Below, in pieces: positions 1 to 10,249 of a stretch of 64,000 nt of DNA. Numbering within the stretch: the stretch's first letter is position 1; every line of letters starts with the position of its first letter. The notes under the pieces were generated by a model. It saw only the letters and a program-made list of their open reading frames with translations, did no database searches and was not told the DNA's origin. A program made the translations under genes and the position numbers. The stretch is from Aselliscus stoliczkanus (Eukaryota > Chordata > Mammalia > Chiroptera > Hipposideridae): assembly GCA_033961575.1 (NCBI GenBank), contig CM066737.1:61462771-61526770 (forward strand), read 5' to 3'.

Positions 1-1230
1 ACTCATTCTGAGCTCCAGCATTGGCGTGGCAGCTCAAAAGGTGCCAGGGACATATAGGGAGGAGCTGAGTTGTCTGGCTTTAGAGCAAGGGCTAAAAGAG
101 CAAGGGCTAAAGGGGCAGCTTTCTCCTAGATGAAGGAGCTGGAGAAAACCATTGTTTCTTTGTCGAGCCCTTCCCACTCCCAGTGTGCAGATGCAGCCAG
201 CCTCCATATTTGAGTCTCTGGCAACCTGGCTAACACCTTTCATTGGCCCCACCCTGGTGATTCTGAGAACCTGCCCGACCCAAATTGTGGGCACACCCAA
301 GCAGCTTCCAGTGGCTTTCTGTATAAACAGCCTGTCTTGGCTCATGCTGAGAACTTTCTTAAAATCTCTCAAAGGTTCATAAAACCCAAACAAGCAGCAT
401 CGGGCTTTGGTGTGTCCCATAACCCTGGTTGAGCAGCTGCTAGCTATTGCAAACCAACCAGCCTTGGTTCACAGTTGTCCTCTCCAGGTACCTCCAAGCA
501 CTGCACAGTTGGAAGCCATCTGTGGATGGCGGCTCATGGCAGGTGGCCCCAGGCTAGGCAAAGGCTACAGCTGAACTTGGCTACACTGGGATCCCCCCCG
601 GGAGGCCCCAGCACTGGCACACCCAGTGGCCAGCTTCACACCAAGCCAGAGAAACACCAATCTGCCTCAAAGGATGACATACCCAAAGGGAAGACTGGGG
701 AGGTACAAGAGCCCTGCTAAAGCAAATCCTATTCTGTAGGGTCAGCTCCTGCACAACAGCTCCTCCACTGTAGTCACAGCCAGTCCTCACAACCAATCAC
801 CCTGGAGATCAATCCCTCCCACTGATGTGCAAACAATAACCCAGGCTCAACTACAACAGGAAGGCACACACAACCCACACAAGGGACACATCTGGAGAAC
901 ACAGCTCTGGTGACCAAGGAGACTGTGCCACTGGGCCCCGCAGGACACCTACTACATAAGGCCACTCTACTAAGACCAAGAGACATACAAGCCCTACCTA
1001 ATACATAGAAACAAACACAGGTAGGCAAATGGGGAGACAAAGAAATCTGTCCCAAATAAAACAACAGAACAAAGTCATAGAAAAAGAACTAAACAAAATG
1101 GAGACAAGCAATCTACCAGGCTCAGAGTTCAAAACACTGGGTATAACAATGTTCAGTGATATCAGGGAGAACTTCAACAAAGAGATAGGAAACATAAAAA
1201 TGGAAATAGAAGACATGAAAAAGAATCAGT
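1..1230 (+). mobile_element. Older LINE-1, 5'UTR and start of ORF1
   Basis: This GC-richer block reads as an L1 5'UTR (1 to about 1028) followed by the ORF1 start. Recognisable landmarks are the run through about 895-965 ending in a 'cacctactacataagg' type phrase, and the ORF1 start at 1029. Copy A of a younger L1 derivative interrupts it at about 1231, and its ORF1 resumes at about 4668. The 5' end lies outside the window. Family assignment (L1MA-like) is from recalled consensus, not a search. Confidence 0.75.
1029..1230 (+). pseudogene. L1 ORF1 N-terminal fragment (older L1)
   Basis: The frame opens MGRQRN and runs about 66 codons to the insertion point of copy A. It is rich in Glu, Lys and Asn, as expected for the leader and first heptads of the ORF1p coiled coil. 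ORF1p is the RNA-binding, trimeric nucleic-acid chaperone of L1. The continuation lies about 3.4 kb downstream at 4668-5490, so the gene was split by a later retrotransposition. The distal part has stops and indels, so it is a pseudogene. Confidence 0.75.
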
Positions 1231-1231
1231 C

Positions 1232-1260
1232 AGGGACTTCCGGTAAAATGGCGGAATAGA
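1232..1260 (+). promoter_or_regulatory. L1 5' end with ETS-like and YY1-like motifs
   Basis: The element starts GGACTTCCGGTAAAATGGCG. ACTTCCGG resembles an ETS site. AAAATGGCGG resembles the YY1 site that sets the transcription start of human L1. Copy B at 24976 has ACTTCTGG and AAAATGGCAG, consistent with CpG decay. Function is inferred from motif and position only. Confidence 0.5.
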
Positions 1261-1906
1261 CAGACACTGTGCTAACTACCTCCCAGGATCACACCAAAAT
1301 TACAAACAAATTATATAACATTCAACCCTGGAGGTCCCCAGAACATTAGATGAACAGAACCACTAAACGAAGAACTTAAAGAGGAGGCCACGTCAAGCTG
1401 GTAGGATGGGCAGAGACGACAGAGGGAGAACCCTGTGAGGGAAGCCCCAGCTGTGGGGAGGCTTCTCTGGTTGGGGGAGAGACCCTCGGGCCACACACCA
1501 AGCTCACCAGCCCAGAGTCCCTTTGCCGGGAAGAGGAGTCCCAAGATAGCTGGCAGGAAATTAGTGAGGACTCTCTTTGCTCAGCTCAGTGAGGATAAGA
1601 GTGGCTAGAGAACCAGTGGGGCTGGTGCATGGGTTTGCTCGCCGGTGAGCACTTACCTGGTTTCTGGTGGAGGGAGTGGCTGTGTGAGCCTCCGGGGATG
1701 GACTGAACTGAGCACCTTTGGTGCAAAGGTTGGAGGTTTTTGGACTATAATTCCCCTAATGTGGAGCCTGCACGCAAGTGGTGTAAGGAGGGCGCCATTT
1801 TGTCAGAGTTGGGCTCTCCCAAAGAGGGTCAGGTCTGGGACCTCATTAGTCTGGTGGAATTGGCGCAGAACTGCGTGTGTGCCAGCGCGCACACTCATGG
1901 GGCCTT

Positions 1907-2180
1907 GGATCCCCACCCTCCACCCGGCTTATACTGCGTTGCCAGGTAAAGGCTGGGCAGGTGCCTTCCGGCTCCAGCAAGCTGCTTATTGAGACCCAGG
2001 AGTGCACGAGCTGCCTTGGATCCCCACCCTCCGCTCGGCTTGTGCTGCGTTGCCAGGGAAATGCCTGGTGGGCGTGCTCCGGCTCCAACAGGCTGCTCAC
2101 TGAGATGCGGGAGTGCGCAAGCCGCCTGGGGTCCCCACTCTCTGAACTGCGCTTGCATAGTTGCCAGGCTGGTGATTGGT
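1907..2180 (+). repeat. Tandem ~111-bp monomers in the L1 5'UTR
   Basis: About 2.4 units start at 1907, 2018 and 2128. The first two open GGATCCCCACCCTCC, pass through a 'gcgttgccagg' core and a 'caagctgct' or 'caggctgct' segment, and end near 'gagctgcctt' or 'agccgcctgg'. The third is cut after the GTTGCCAGG core, near a GTGATTGG (inverted CCAAT box). A second inverted CCAAT lies near 2215. Copy B has the same organisation at 25659, 25772 and 25883. Confidence 0.75.
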
Positions 2181-2348
2181 TGTCAGGCTGCTCGGCCTAC
2201 CTAATCTGCGAGCGGCTGATTGGGACAGGCTGAGACTGGGAGTTTTCCTGGGAGTGTTGGGCCGTGAGGTATGTGCCTGTATGATCCAGCCGGTGCTCTC
2301 CTGTTCATCTATCTAATACATCAAAGCAATCCAAGAGCAACAGCCAGA

Positions 2349-3310
2349 ATGGGGAAACAAAGAAACATGCCACAAGTAAAAGATCAGAAGCTATCTCTAG
2401 AAATGGAACGAAATGAAACAGAGGGATCCAACCTTTCACAGACAGAGTTTAGAACACTGATGATAAGAATGTTTAACAGGGCCAGCCAAGTGACGTGGTG
2501 GTTAAGCGCTGGTCTTGGGAGGCTGGCGGCCCCAGTTCGTGTCCCACATATGAGGGCAAGTGATACTGCCCTCAAGAAAAAAAAATGTTTAACAAACTTA
2601 GTGAGGACATAGAGAAGGATAGAGAAATCATAAAAAACAACCAGTTAGAACTAAAGAATACAATAACTGAAATGAAGAACACACTCGAAGGAATCACCAG
2701 TCGAGTAGATGAAGCAGAGGAGCGGATCAGCAATTTGGAAGACAAAATAGCAGAAATCACCCAGTTGGAACAACAAAAAGACCAAACAATAAAAAACAAT
2801 GAGAATAGTTTAAGAGCCCTATGAGACAAGATGGAGCGCCACCACCTTCAACTCATAGGAATACCAGGAGAAGAGAAGAAGCAAGGGGTCGAGAATGTAT
2901 TTGAAAAAATAATGACTGAAAACTTCCCTACCCTGGAGAAGGAAATCAACATACATGCCCAGGAAGTGCAGAGGGTTCCAAACAAGCTGAACCCAAACAG
3001 GTCCACACCAAGACACATCATAGTGAAAATGGCAAAGGTTAAAGACAGAGACAGAATCCTAGAGGCAACAAGAGAAAGACAGCAGGTTACATACAAAGGA
3101 ACTCCTGTTAGACTAACAGCTGACTTGTCTACAGAAAGTCTGCAGGCCAGAAGGGAGTGGCAGGAGATATTCAAAGTGACACAAAATAAAGGCCTACAAC
3201 CACGATTGCTCTACCCAGCACGGCTATCACTTAAAATTGAAGGAGAAAGAAAGAGCTTCTCAGAGAAGAATAAGTTTAAGGAGTTCATTACCACCAAGCC
3301 AACATTGTAA
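2349..3310 (+). pseudogene. L1 ORF1 (copy A), split by a SINE and one stop
   Basis: It starts MGKQRN at 2349 and ends KPTL plus stop at 3310. With the SINE and its duplicated target removed (116 bp), the frame is continuous except for one in-frame TGA at 2822 that replaces the TGG of 'LWDKM'. The N-terminal third is an Asn/Glu/Lys-rich coiled coil (for example DEAEERISNLEDKIAEI). An RRM-like centre follows (HLQLIGIP; TPRHIIVKMAKVKDRD), then the C-terminal domain signature RLTADLSTESLQARREW. The length is about 280 residues, shorter than the roughly 338 of human ORF1p. ORF1p binds L1 RNA as a trimer in cytoplasmic particles. This copy is not coding now. Confidence 0.88.
2479..2583 (+). mobile_element. 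Short tRNA-derived SINE in copy A ORF1
   Basis: It starts GGGCCAGCCAAGTGACGTGG and ends CTGCCCTCAAGAAAAAAAA. The target duplication AATGTTTAACA lies at 2468-2478 and 2584-2594. It inserted after copy A. Confidence 0.92.
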
Positions 3311-3389
3311 GAAATGTTAAAAGGACTTTTTTAAACAAAAGAAAGGGTTAAACTATCTAACCCAGGAAGACCAGGAATACAAATAATAA

Positions 3390-3981
3390 AATGGCAATAC
3401 ATTTGCACCTATCATTAATCATTTTAAATGTGAATGGGCTAAATGCTCCAATCAAAAAACAAAGAGTGGCTGAGTGGATAAGAAAATAGGACACATGTAT
3501 ATGCTGTTTACAGGTAGAATAAGATATTTCATGCAAATGGAAATGAGAGAAAAGAACCTGGAGTACCAATACTTATTTTGAACAAAATAGACTTTAGAAT
3601 GACTACGGTAAAAGACAAAGAAGGGCACTATAACCCTAATAAACATCTATGCACCCAACATAGGAACTCCTAATTACACATAACAGATTTTGACAGACAT
3701 AAAGACAGAGATCAACAGTAATACTATCATAGTAGGGGACTTCAACACCCCATTGTCACCAATCGACAGACTCTTTAGACAGAAAATCAACACAGAATGA
3801 GAGGCCTTAAATGACACTTTAGACCAGCTGGACTTCGTTGATATGTTTAGAGCAGCATTTCACCCTGAAAAAACAGAATATACATTCTTCTCAAGTACAC
3901 ATGGGACATTTTCCAAGATAGACCACGTTAGGCCACAAAACAAGTCTCAGTAAATTTAAGAAGATTGAAGTCATATCAAGC
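3390..3981 (+). pseudogene. Internally deleted L1 ORF2 endonuclease remnant (copy A)
   Basis: The ORF2 start reads MAIHLHL, followed by a match to the L1 endonuclease opening (LNVNGLNAPIKKQRVAEWIRK), and then an immediate stop. Later pieces match the endonuclease: 'GVPILILNKIDF', 'MTTVKDKEGHY', and a 'GDFNTPLS' core near 3736. At least two segments are missing compared with a full L1: after 'WIRK', and between 'KEGHY' and the 'IYAPN' equivalent. Sequence stops near the end of the endonuclease domain and joins a 3'UTR module at 3983. Copy B shares these gaps. No product is possible. Confidence 0.75.
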
Positions 3982-3982
3982 A

Positions 3983-4395
3983 GATATAAAGGAGAAACTG
4001 ATGGTTGCTGGATGGGAGGGTGTGGGGATGAGGGAGAGGGGGAAGGTTTTGGACAGCGTAGGTGGGTGACTACAATGTTTCCACAGGGATATGGGGGCAG
4101 TTCTGGGAATGTAATTGATAATGTTGTGAAGAGTCTATTATGGTAAGTGAAATAAGTCAGTTGGAGAAAGACAAGCACCATATGATCTCACTTATATGTG
4201 GAATCTGAAAAACTGAATGAAAAATCAAAGTAAACAGACTCATAGATATAGAGGAAAAACTGAGGGTTTCTAGTTGGAAGGAGGCGGGTGGGGATAAGTG
4301 GGAAGCGGAAGGGATTAGGCAGCATAAATAGACAACTACAATATTGCCACAGGGATATGAAACACAGTTCGGGGATTATAATAATGTTATAAAAA
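3983..4395 (+). repeat. Duplicated 3'UTR module (copy A)
   Basis: Module 1 (3983-4133) and module 2 (4245-4395) both open GATATAAAGG or GATATAGAGG, then AAACTGA(T/G)GG. Both continue through a G-rich 'gggtggggat' stretch and 'ccacagggatatg', and end near 'ataatgtt(g/a)t'. The segment between them (4134-4244) is the end of ORF2 and start of the normal 3'UTR ('aagtgaaataagtcag', 'atgatctcacttatatg'). Other L1 tails, such as 17930-18495, carry one module. Confidence 0.75.
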
Positions 4396-4667
4396 TTTTT
4401 AATGGAGTAGAGGTTAGATCACTGCACTGTACAGCTGAAGCTGATGTTGTATAATATTGTATGCCAACTGTAAGTGAATATATAGATAGTCCCGGGATGT
4501 GGAGTATACTGTGGAAGGGAGTCAAAGGAATTGTAATAGATATGTATGATATGGGGGGGAGCAGGGTGGCGAACTGGGGAGGGGGATCGTCACTTTGGAG
4601 GGTAAAGAGTATAACCATTACATTGTGTTGTACGCCTGAAACTAATAAAAAAAAAGTCTAAAAAAAA

Positions 4668-5510
4668 AGCACCAATCAAAATATAGAATACAATAGCTGA
4701 AATGAGGAATACATTACAGGGAATCAACATTTGATTAAATGAAGTAGAGGACTTAATCAGCAATTTAGAAACTAAGGTAGCATATAATGCCCAATCAGAG
4801 CAGAAAAAGAAAAAAAGAATCCAAAAACATGAGGACAGTTTAAGGGTCCTCTGGGACAACAGCAAGCATACCAACATTTGCATCACAAGGATACCAGAAG
4901 AAGAAAGTGAGCCAAAAATTGACAACCTATCTGAAGAAATAATGATGTAAAACTTCCCTAACTGGGCAAAGGAAATGAATGTTTAAGCCCAGGAAGCAGA
5001 AGGAGAAAGAATTCCAAACAAAATGAACCCAAAGGGGCTCATACCAAGACACATCATAATTAAAATACCAAAATTTAAATACAAAGAAAGAATCTTAAAA
5101 GCAGGAAGAGGGCTGGCTGAGTGGCACGGTGGTTAAGAGCTGGCTTGGAAAGCTAGCGGCCCCAGTTTGGGTCCCACATATGAGGGCCAGTGACACTACC
5201 CTCAAAAAAATAAAAGCAGGAAGAGAAAAGGAGTTTGTTACTTACCTACAAGGGAACTCCCATAGCTCCCTTGTCAGCTCCCATGTCAGCTGATTTCTCA
5301 ACAGAAATTTTGCAGGCCGGAAGGAATTCGTAGGAAATATTCAAAGTGATGAAAAGTGGGAACTTACAACCAAGATTGCCCTGCCCAGAAAAGCTATAAT
5401 TTAGAATCGAAGGACAAAGAGCTTCCCAGACAAGAAACAGCTAAAAGAGTTCATCATCATCAAACCAGTATTACAAGGAAATGTTAGAGGGACTTCCTTA
5501 ATACAAAAAA
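4668..5510 (+). pseudogene. L1 ORF1 distal part (older L1), with SINE
   Basis: This continues the ORF1 begun at 1029. Coiled-coil codons resume at about 4680, followed by 'EDSLRVLWDN' near 4831-4860, a 'TPRHIIIKI'-like segment near 5042, and the C-terminal 'QARRE..'-like and 'FIIIKPVLQ'-like segments to about 5480. A SINE interrupts at 5111. Stops and indels are frequent. It is an older, decayed copy relative to copies A and B. Confidence 0.75.
5111..5211 (+). mobile_element. Short tRNA-derived SINE
   Basis: It starts GGCTGGCTGAGTGGCACGG and ends CTACCCTCAAAAAAA. The target duplication AAAAGCAGGAAGAG lies at 5097-5110 and 5212-5225. Confidence 0.92.
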
Positions 5511-5529
5511 AAAAAAGATAAAAAATATG

Positions 5530-5720
5530 AATATGAATAATAAAATGGCATATAAACATTGAATAACTGTGGAGTACACCTGAAACTAATATAATAATTA
5601 AAACTAAAATATTAAAACTAATATATTAATTAATAAAAATTAAATAAAATAATTAAATAAAATAATAATTGAAACTAATATATTAAAAGTAATATAAGCT
5701 ATATTTTAATAAAAACCTTA
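5530..5720 (+). other. AT-rich L1-tail-like DNA
   Basis: It contains 'gtacacctgaaactaatat', the end motif of the local L1 3'UTRs, then A/T-rich partial duplications of 'aaactaatat(a/t)'. It is probably the degenerate L1 3' end plus a simple repeat. Confidence 0.45.
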
Positions 5721-5898
5721 AAAAATAATTTAAGGAGTGTATAGTTATATAAACACTTTCAAGAAGTAGAAAAAGAGGGACTATTTCATAATTTATTCTG
5801 AGGCCACATTACCCTGATACCTGAACCTAACAAAGACATTACAAGAAAAAATAATTACAGATTAATACCCTTTATGAAAATAGATTAAAAAATTCTCC
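5720..5898 (+). mobile_element. Ancient L1 ORF2 fragment
   Basis: Phrases such as 'aggccacattaccctgatac' and 'gacattacaagaaaa' match the L1 ORF2 reverse-transcriptase region. A truncated composite SINE interrupts it at about 5901. Confidence 0.6.
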
Positions 5899-5900
5899 AA

Positions 5901-6088
5901 CAGTGAGCGCCCATCCAGCGACCGATCTCCCTCATCCAGGAAGAGCGCAATGACAATACCAACATGGGCCAGTGAAGTAATGTCCTCTGCAACTAGACTG
6001 AAGAACAAAAAGGCAGCAACTTGTCTGTTCCCCTTCCCCAATTCCCCAATGCTGTTCCCCTCTTCCATTCCCCAATTAAAAAAAAAAA
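5901..6088 (+). mobile_element. Composite SINE, 5'-truncated
   Basis: This is only the 3' part of the long SINE seen complete at 38757: 'gccagtgaagtaatgtcctc', 'cttgtctgttccccttcccc', and a terminal CCCCAATTAAAAAAAAAA, with the AATAAA signal mutated. Confidence 0.8.
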
Positions 6089-6099
6089 TCTCAAAGAAA

Positions 6100-6400
6100 T
6101 AAAATAAAATAAATAAGAGTGATAAAAATGTTATAACTACACATACAAAAGAAGAGTTCTTAAAAGATATACAATAAAGAGTTTACCTATAAATCTGTAG
6201 ATTTTTATGAAACAGACTATTTTCTAGAGTATTACAAATGAACAAAATTGACTCAAATAGAGGAGAGAATATTTATAGCTCAATAAGCATAGAAAAACTT
6301 TAAAAGTTACTCAAATCTATACTTTCCAAAAGACCCCAGATAAAATTGTAGAAATTGAAATATACTAAACTTAAAGGAAAAAGACAAAAAGATGAAAACT
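6100..6400 (+). mobile_element. Ancient L1 ORF2 debris
   Basis: Weak similarity to the L1 ORF2 region upstream of the reverse-transcriptase core ('attgactcaaatagaggaga'). The order relative to 5720-5898 is inverted, so these are either two L1 fragments or a rearrangement. Confidence 0.4.
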
Positions 6401-6462
6401 GGGAGCTGAAGAAGTTAAGCAAATTGTCCAATGTCACACAGCTAGAAACAGACAGAGCCCTT
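6400..6462 (-). mobile_element. MIR fragment
   Basis: 'aagttaagcaaattgtccaa' and 'gtcacacagctagaaa' match the antisense MIR core. Confidence 0.5.
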
Positions 6463-6479
6463 TTTTCTTTTTAGCTTTT

Positions 6480-7620
6480 CTAGTACATAGAAATTAGAAT
6501 AACATTTGTATCAGATCAACCATAATAAAAAAATTACAAAATCAAAAGTATAGACTAACCTCAAACATGAGCATAGATGCCAAAATTTTATTAACAAAAT
6601 AATTTCAGAAAAATCTTAAAATATTATGATCAAGTGGGGGACAATTCTAATATTACAATGATGGTTTAATTGTAGGAAAAATATAATTGATAGGTTAAAG
6701 GAAAAAAGTCATACAATCATCTAAACTGATGCAAAACAAAACAAAACAAAAAAACAATGAAATAGAAAATGGAAACAATTTCTAACAGAAAAAAAAATTA
6801 AAAACTATTGGAAGCCTAGAAATAGAAGGATATGTTTTCAAATAAATTATTATCTATCAAAAATAAAGCAAGAACATCATACTTGACAGTGAAACACTGA
6901 AGACAAACCCAGTAAAGTTGAGAAAAAAAACTAAAGTGTCTGATATCAGTTATTATTCAACACTGATTCAAAATTCTTAGAAAATGTAATTATGCAGCAC
7001 AAACAAATAAAATGTAAAAACATTTGAAAGAAAAATGATCATACATTATGGTTTATATGATATGTCTACCTGGAATATGTAATAGAAAAAAATTAAAAAT
7101 TTTAGAACTAATAAGAGAGTTTACAAAGACACCATAAATAGTGTAGAGAAAAACAGCAGTCTGAGAGAGATAGCATCTGCAAAATTTATAGAAGTAAAGG
7201 TTCAGTATTCACTTTGAACTTAGTATTCACTTAGAATTCCACTTTGATATTAAAAAATCAAACACCCAATTAGAAATGTAGGCAAAGTATATAGTATACT
7301 GACAATTCACAGAAGTAGAAATGTGAAAATTCACTAAATACTTTTTGAAATGTATTCAACTTCTCCAATTGTCCACCTGAAAATTAAGAAAACAATAAAA
7401 TAGTATTTTCCTTTCAAAAGATTGGCAAAATCAACTAGAAAAGTGACATTGAAAAAATTTGATTGGTAAAGGTTTTGGAGAACCAACATTCTCATACTTT
7501 ATTAGTGGTAGTGCAAAATAGTAGTGTCTGTCATTTACAGGGAAATTTGACAGTATTTATCAAAATTGTAAATATGTGCACTTGGAAAAATCAATCTACC
7601 CTTTTTCCTCTCCCTAGACA
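6480..7620 (+). mobile_element. Ancient L1 ORF2 (reverse transcriptase to C-terminus)
   Basis: 'catagatgccaaaattttat', 'gatcaagtgggggacaattc' and 'tcatacaatcatctaaactg' are decayed versions of the L1 reverse-transcriptase region. 7450-7600 resembles the ORF2 C-terminal 'catactttattagtggtagt' region. Many stops and indels are present; it is non-coding. Confidence 0.6.
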
Positions 7621-8480
7621 AAGATTATGAAGGAGGATGGTTACTGTCAAAAAACTTAAACAGGATTTTAAAGCTTTACTTTTAAAGGTATAGCCAAGAT
7701 CTTTGAAATGTTAAAATAAAAAACAAAATTGAGAGATTGGGGGCAGGGGGTGGGTAAGACTGAAGAAATTAGAATATCTTTGCACAAGAAAATGGGAAAA
7801 TTTAGGTTTTCCTCGGTTCTGTCAGGGAGCAGGGAAGAGAAATGTGGCTATAGTAAGGTATGGGGACAGGGAAGGAAGACCCTAGCATCATGGCAAAGGG
7901 TGACCAGAGGACATTTAAGAATGAGAATTATCATAGTAAATTTAAAGTGATTCGTGTTTTTGAAATGCAAAACTTATTTCACCTCTCTAAATCTTGAGTA
8001 AACTTAGTTCACACACACAAAAAGCCTTTTTTTTTTGAAAGAACGTACTTACCTTGTTTACTGATTATGTATATTAGAGCTAAAGATGAAACATTGGCTA
8101 CAGCCAACATTAGCCATAAAGGTCTGGCAAATCTCAGCAGCTCTTTAAAAACATAAATTAAAAAGCTAATGAATCAAATGTAAAGGAAAAGCTGCCTTGT
8201 TTGAATGTTTTTCTTGTAAAAATAATGGGGAGAAGCAGAGTTCTAGATATGACACAATGTGTTACATAATAAGAGCCACATATTTTAGATGGTAAGATTA
8301 TCCATAAACTAAAGGAATTCACAGGGTATACGAGCTGAGAAACAGAGATAATCCATGAGGATGTGAGGTTCCTATGGGTTTCCAATGGATTAGAGGTGGA
8401 ATTACTCTTACCTACTTATCTAGATATAAAAAGGCAGGGTGAACTCACTGACATTTGGTTTACTTATGCATACTCTTCAA
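7621..8480. other. No recognised feature
   Basis: Mixed sequence with G-rich patches (7729-7900). Open frames here (73-75 codons) show no family resemblance or splice context that I can support. Confidence 0.4.
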
Positions 8481-9080
8481 AAACTCAGTTCCAATTCCTG
8501 AATTCTATCTTAAGGAAATAATAGCATTCAAGCCCAAACATTAATGTACAAAGTGCTCACTAACATTATCTGTGTTCAAAAATTCAAAAATTACCTAAAT
8601 GTCCATTAATATGAGGAGGTTAAAGGATAAGGAAAATATGTACTAAGTATATGAAAGGTATTAATGATGCACTATTAAATGAATAGATCTCATGGTATAA
8701 AAATGTATTGTATAGGGCCAGCCGAGTGGCGTGGCCATTAAGCGCTGGCTTGGGAAGCCAGCAGCCCCGGTTCAGGTCCCACTTATGAGGGCCAGTGATA
8801 CTGCCCTCAAAAAAAAAATGTATTGTATAATCAAATTTTCATAAATAACTAAACTCAAATGTGTTTGTGTGTACATACATATTCAATTATGTATGTGTGT
8901 ATTTGTGGATATATATATATATAATGCATTTGTATGTATATGTGTATGAGTGTGTGGCTATATTTACATACAGATCTGAAAAAAGTACACCAAATCATTA
9001 ACATGGTTACCTTTTGAGAACAGGATTGGGATGGAGAAAGGTGATGTTTTTGGTTTTCCCCTATTTTTCAACATTATTTG
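8481..9080 (+). mobile_element. Ancient L1 3' end with SINE and TG/TA microsatellite
   Basis: 'ctaaatgtccattaatatga' and 'ggttaccttttgagaacagg' match old L1M-type ORF2-end and 3'UTR sequence. It includes the SINE at 8715 and TG/TA-rich DNA at 8860-8955. Confidence 0.5.
8715..8814 (+). mobile_element. Short tRNA-derived SINE
   Basis: It starts GGGCCAGCCGAGTGGCGTGG. The target duplication AAAATGTATTGTATA lies at 8700-8714 and 8815-8829. Confidence 0.93.
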
Positions 9081-9111
9081 AAGATTCATGGTTACTCATT
9101 ACTTTTTAATT

Positions 9112-9240
9112 GCCTTTCTTCCCCACAGAATGCAATCTCCTTAGGGCAGGGATTTTGAATCTCTCATTATACCTTCAGTACCTAGAACAATGGCACAAAT
9201 TAAATGGCTCAGTTAATGTTTATTGGGTGCATGAGTTGAC
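9112..9240 (+). mobile_element. L2 3' end fragment
   Basis: 'ctccttagggcagggatttt', then 'agtacctagaacaatggcac' and 'gttaatgtttattgggtg', are the L2 3' terminal signature. Confidence 0.7.
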
Positions 9241-9507
9241 AGAGAAGAGGAAATAGATAGGTCAAGGAACCAGTTCCTAAGATGCCAGGAGAAAATAAAG
9301 TCTTTCAAGGAGGAGGGAACAGTCAAATGCTACTCAGAACTCCAGAAAGATAAGTACCATATGTGTCCCTTAGAAAGACATTGGAAGGCATCGTTAGAAA
9401 TAGTTCATGTGTGAGAATCAGGTGTGTGATTGGGAGTTGTGAAAAAATGACACAACATATAATTACCTGGGGAACACTTTTTTTTAGCATGATTCTCCAT
9501 TGGTTTT

Positions 9508-9755
9508 AGAGAGACAATATCGCATAGTGGTTAAAAGCATGGACTATAGAGCCAAACTGATTCAGGATCAAATTCATCTCTGCCACTAGCTGGACAAGTT
9601 ACTTGAACTGTCTGTACCTCAGTTTTATCTCTGTAAAATGGGGATAATAACAGTATTTAAAGGGTTTTTTTAAGTATTAAATGAGTTAGTATATTTTAAG
9701 CACTTAGAGCAGTGCCTTTTACATAGTAAAGGTTCAATAAATGTTAACTATTATT
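9508..9755 (+). mobile_element. MIR SINE, near complete
   Basis: The tRNA-like head is 'cgcatagtggttaaaagcat'. It is followed by the core 'gttacttgaactgtctgtac' / 'ctcagttttatc' / 'tgtaaaatggggataataa', and the 3' part 'gcacttagagcagtgccttt' / 'tcaataaatgtt'. It is an ancient mammal-wide element, unusually complete here. Confidence 0.9.
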
Positions 9756-9767
9756 ACTTCAGAAGGA

Positions 9768-9841
9768 GGGAAGGAAGGAAGGAAGGAAGGAAGGAAGGAA
9801 GGAAGGAAGGAAGGAAGGAAGGAAGGAAGGAAGGAAGGAAG
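9768..9841 (+). repeat. (AAGG)n microsatellite
   Basis: About 18 near-perfect tetramers directly follow the MIR 3' end. It is probably length-polymorphic. Confidence 0.95.
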
Positions 9842-10249
9842 AGAAAGGAATGTGTTTTATTGGTAAGAGAATACCAATAGCTTGACTTCCTGTTGTATTC
9901 GAGATAGAAAGTATAAATAGTCACTCACCACCAATTATGAATCATTTTTATTGTCCTTTGTGAGCTCCTTTTTCTGTTTTCCTAAGCAGCAATTCCATAG
10001 CCTCATTACTCTTCCCAACTGAAGTGGGAAAGTTTCATGTACCACATTACATGTCTCAGTCTCAGATTCTAAGTGGTACATCAATCTAGGATTCACACAG
10101 TTTCTCCTTGAATACTTTAATCAATAACATACTACATGAAAACTCATAATTCCCAGCATGCACTTCCATATGTATTCTTTTGACTTTTGTTTCTATGTAA
10201 ATGATTAATCAGGACTATATTTCCCAATATGTCAAGTGATATTTCCATT

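Larger units (their letters stand above)
1232..4655 (+). mobile_element. Half-L1-like deleted LINE-1, copy A
   Basis: The order is 5'UTR (1232-2348), ORF1 (2349-3310, with a SINE inside), a shrunken ORF2 endonuclease region (3390-3981), a duplicated 3'UTR module, and the L1 3' end with an A-rich tail (to about 4655). Reverse transcriptase, RNase H-like and most C-terminal ORF2 sequence are absent. Copy B at 24976-28350 has the same order and junctions. Flanks resemble a decayed target-site duplication: AAAAAGAATCAGTCAG at about 1219-1234 against AAAAAGCACCAATCAA near 4664, with four mismatches. Copy A lacks about 60 bp of the 3'UTR (near 4395) that copy B keeps. I see the structure directly. 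That it moved as a non-autonomous unit is inference, supported by copy B. Confidence 0.85.

Noticed and set aside
1907..2180. Short repeated units as a possible CRISPR array
   Set aside because: Units are contiguous with no unique spacers, and the context is a mammalian L1 5'UTR.
1645..2233. Several overlapping GC-rich frames of 70-118 codons, repeated at 25599-26057
   Set aside because: They lie in the L1 5'UTR monomers. The recurrence in copy B comes from shared repeat origin, not from a coding gene.
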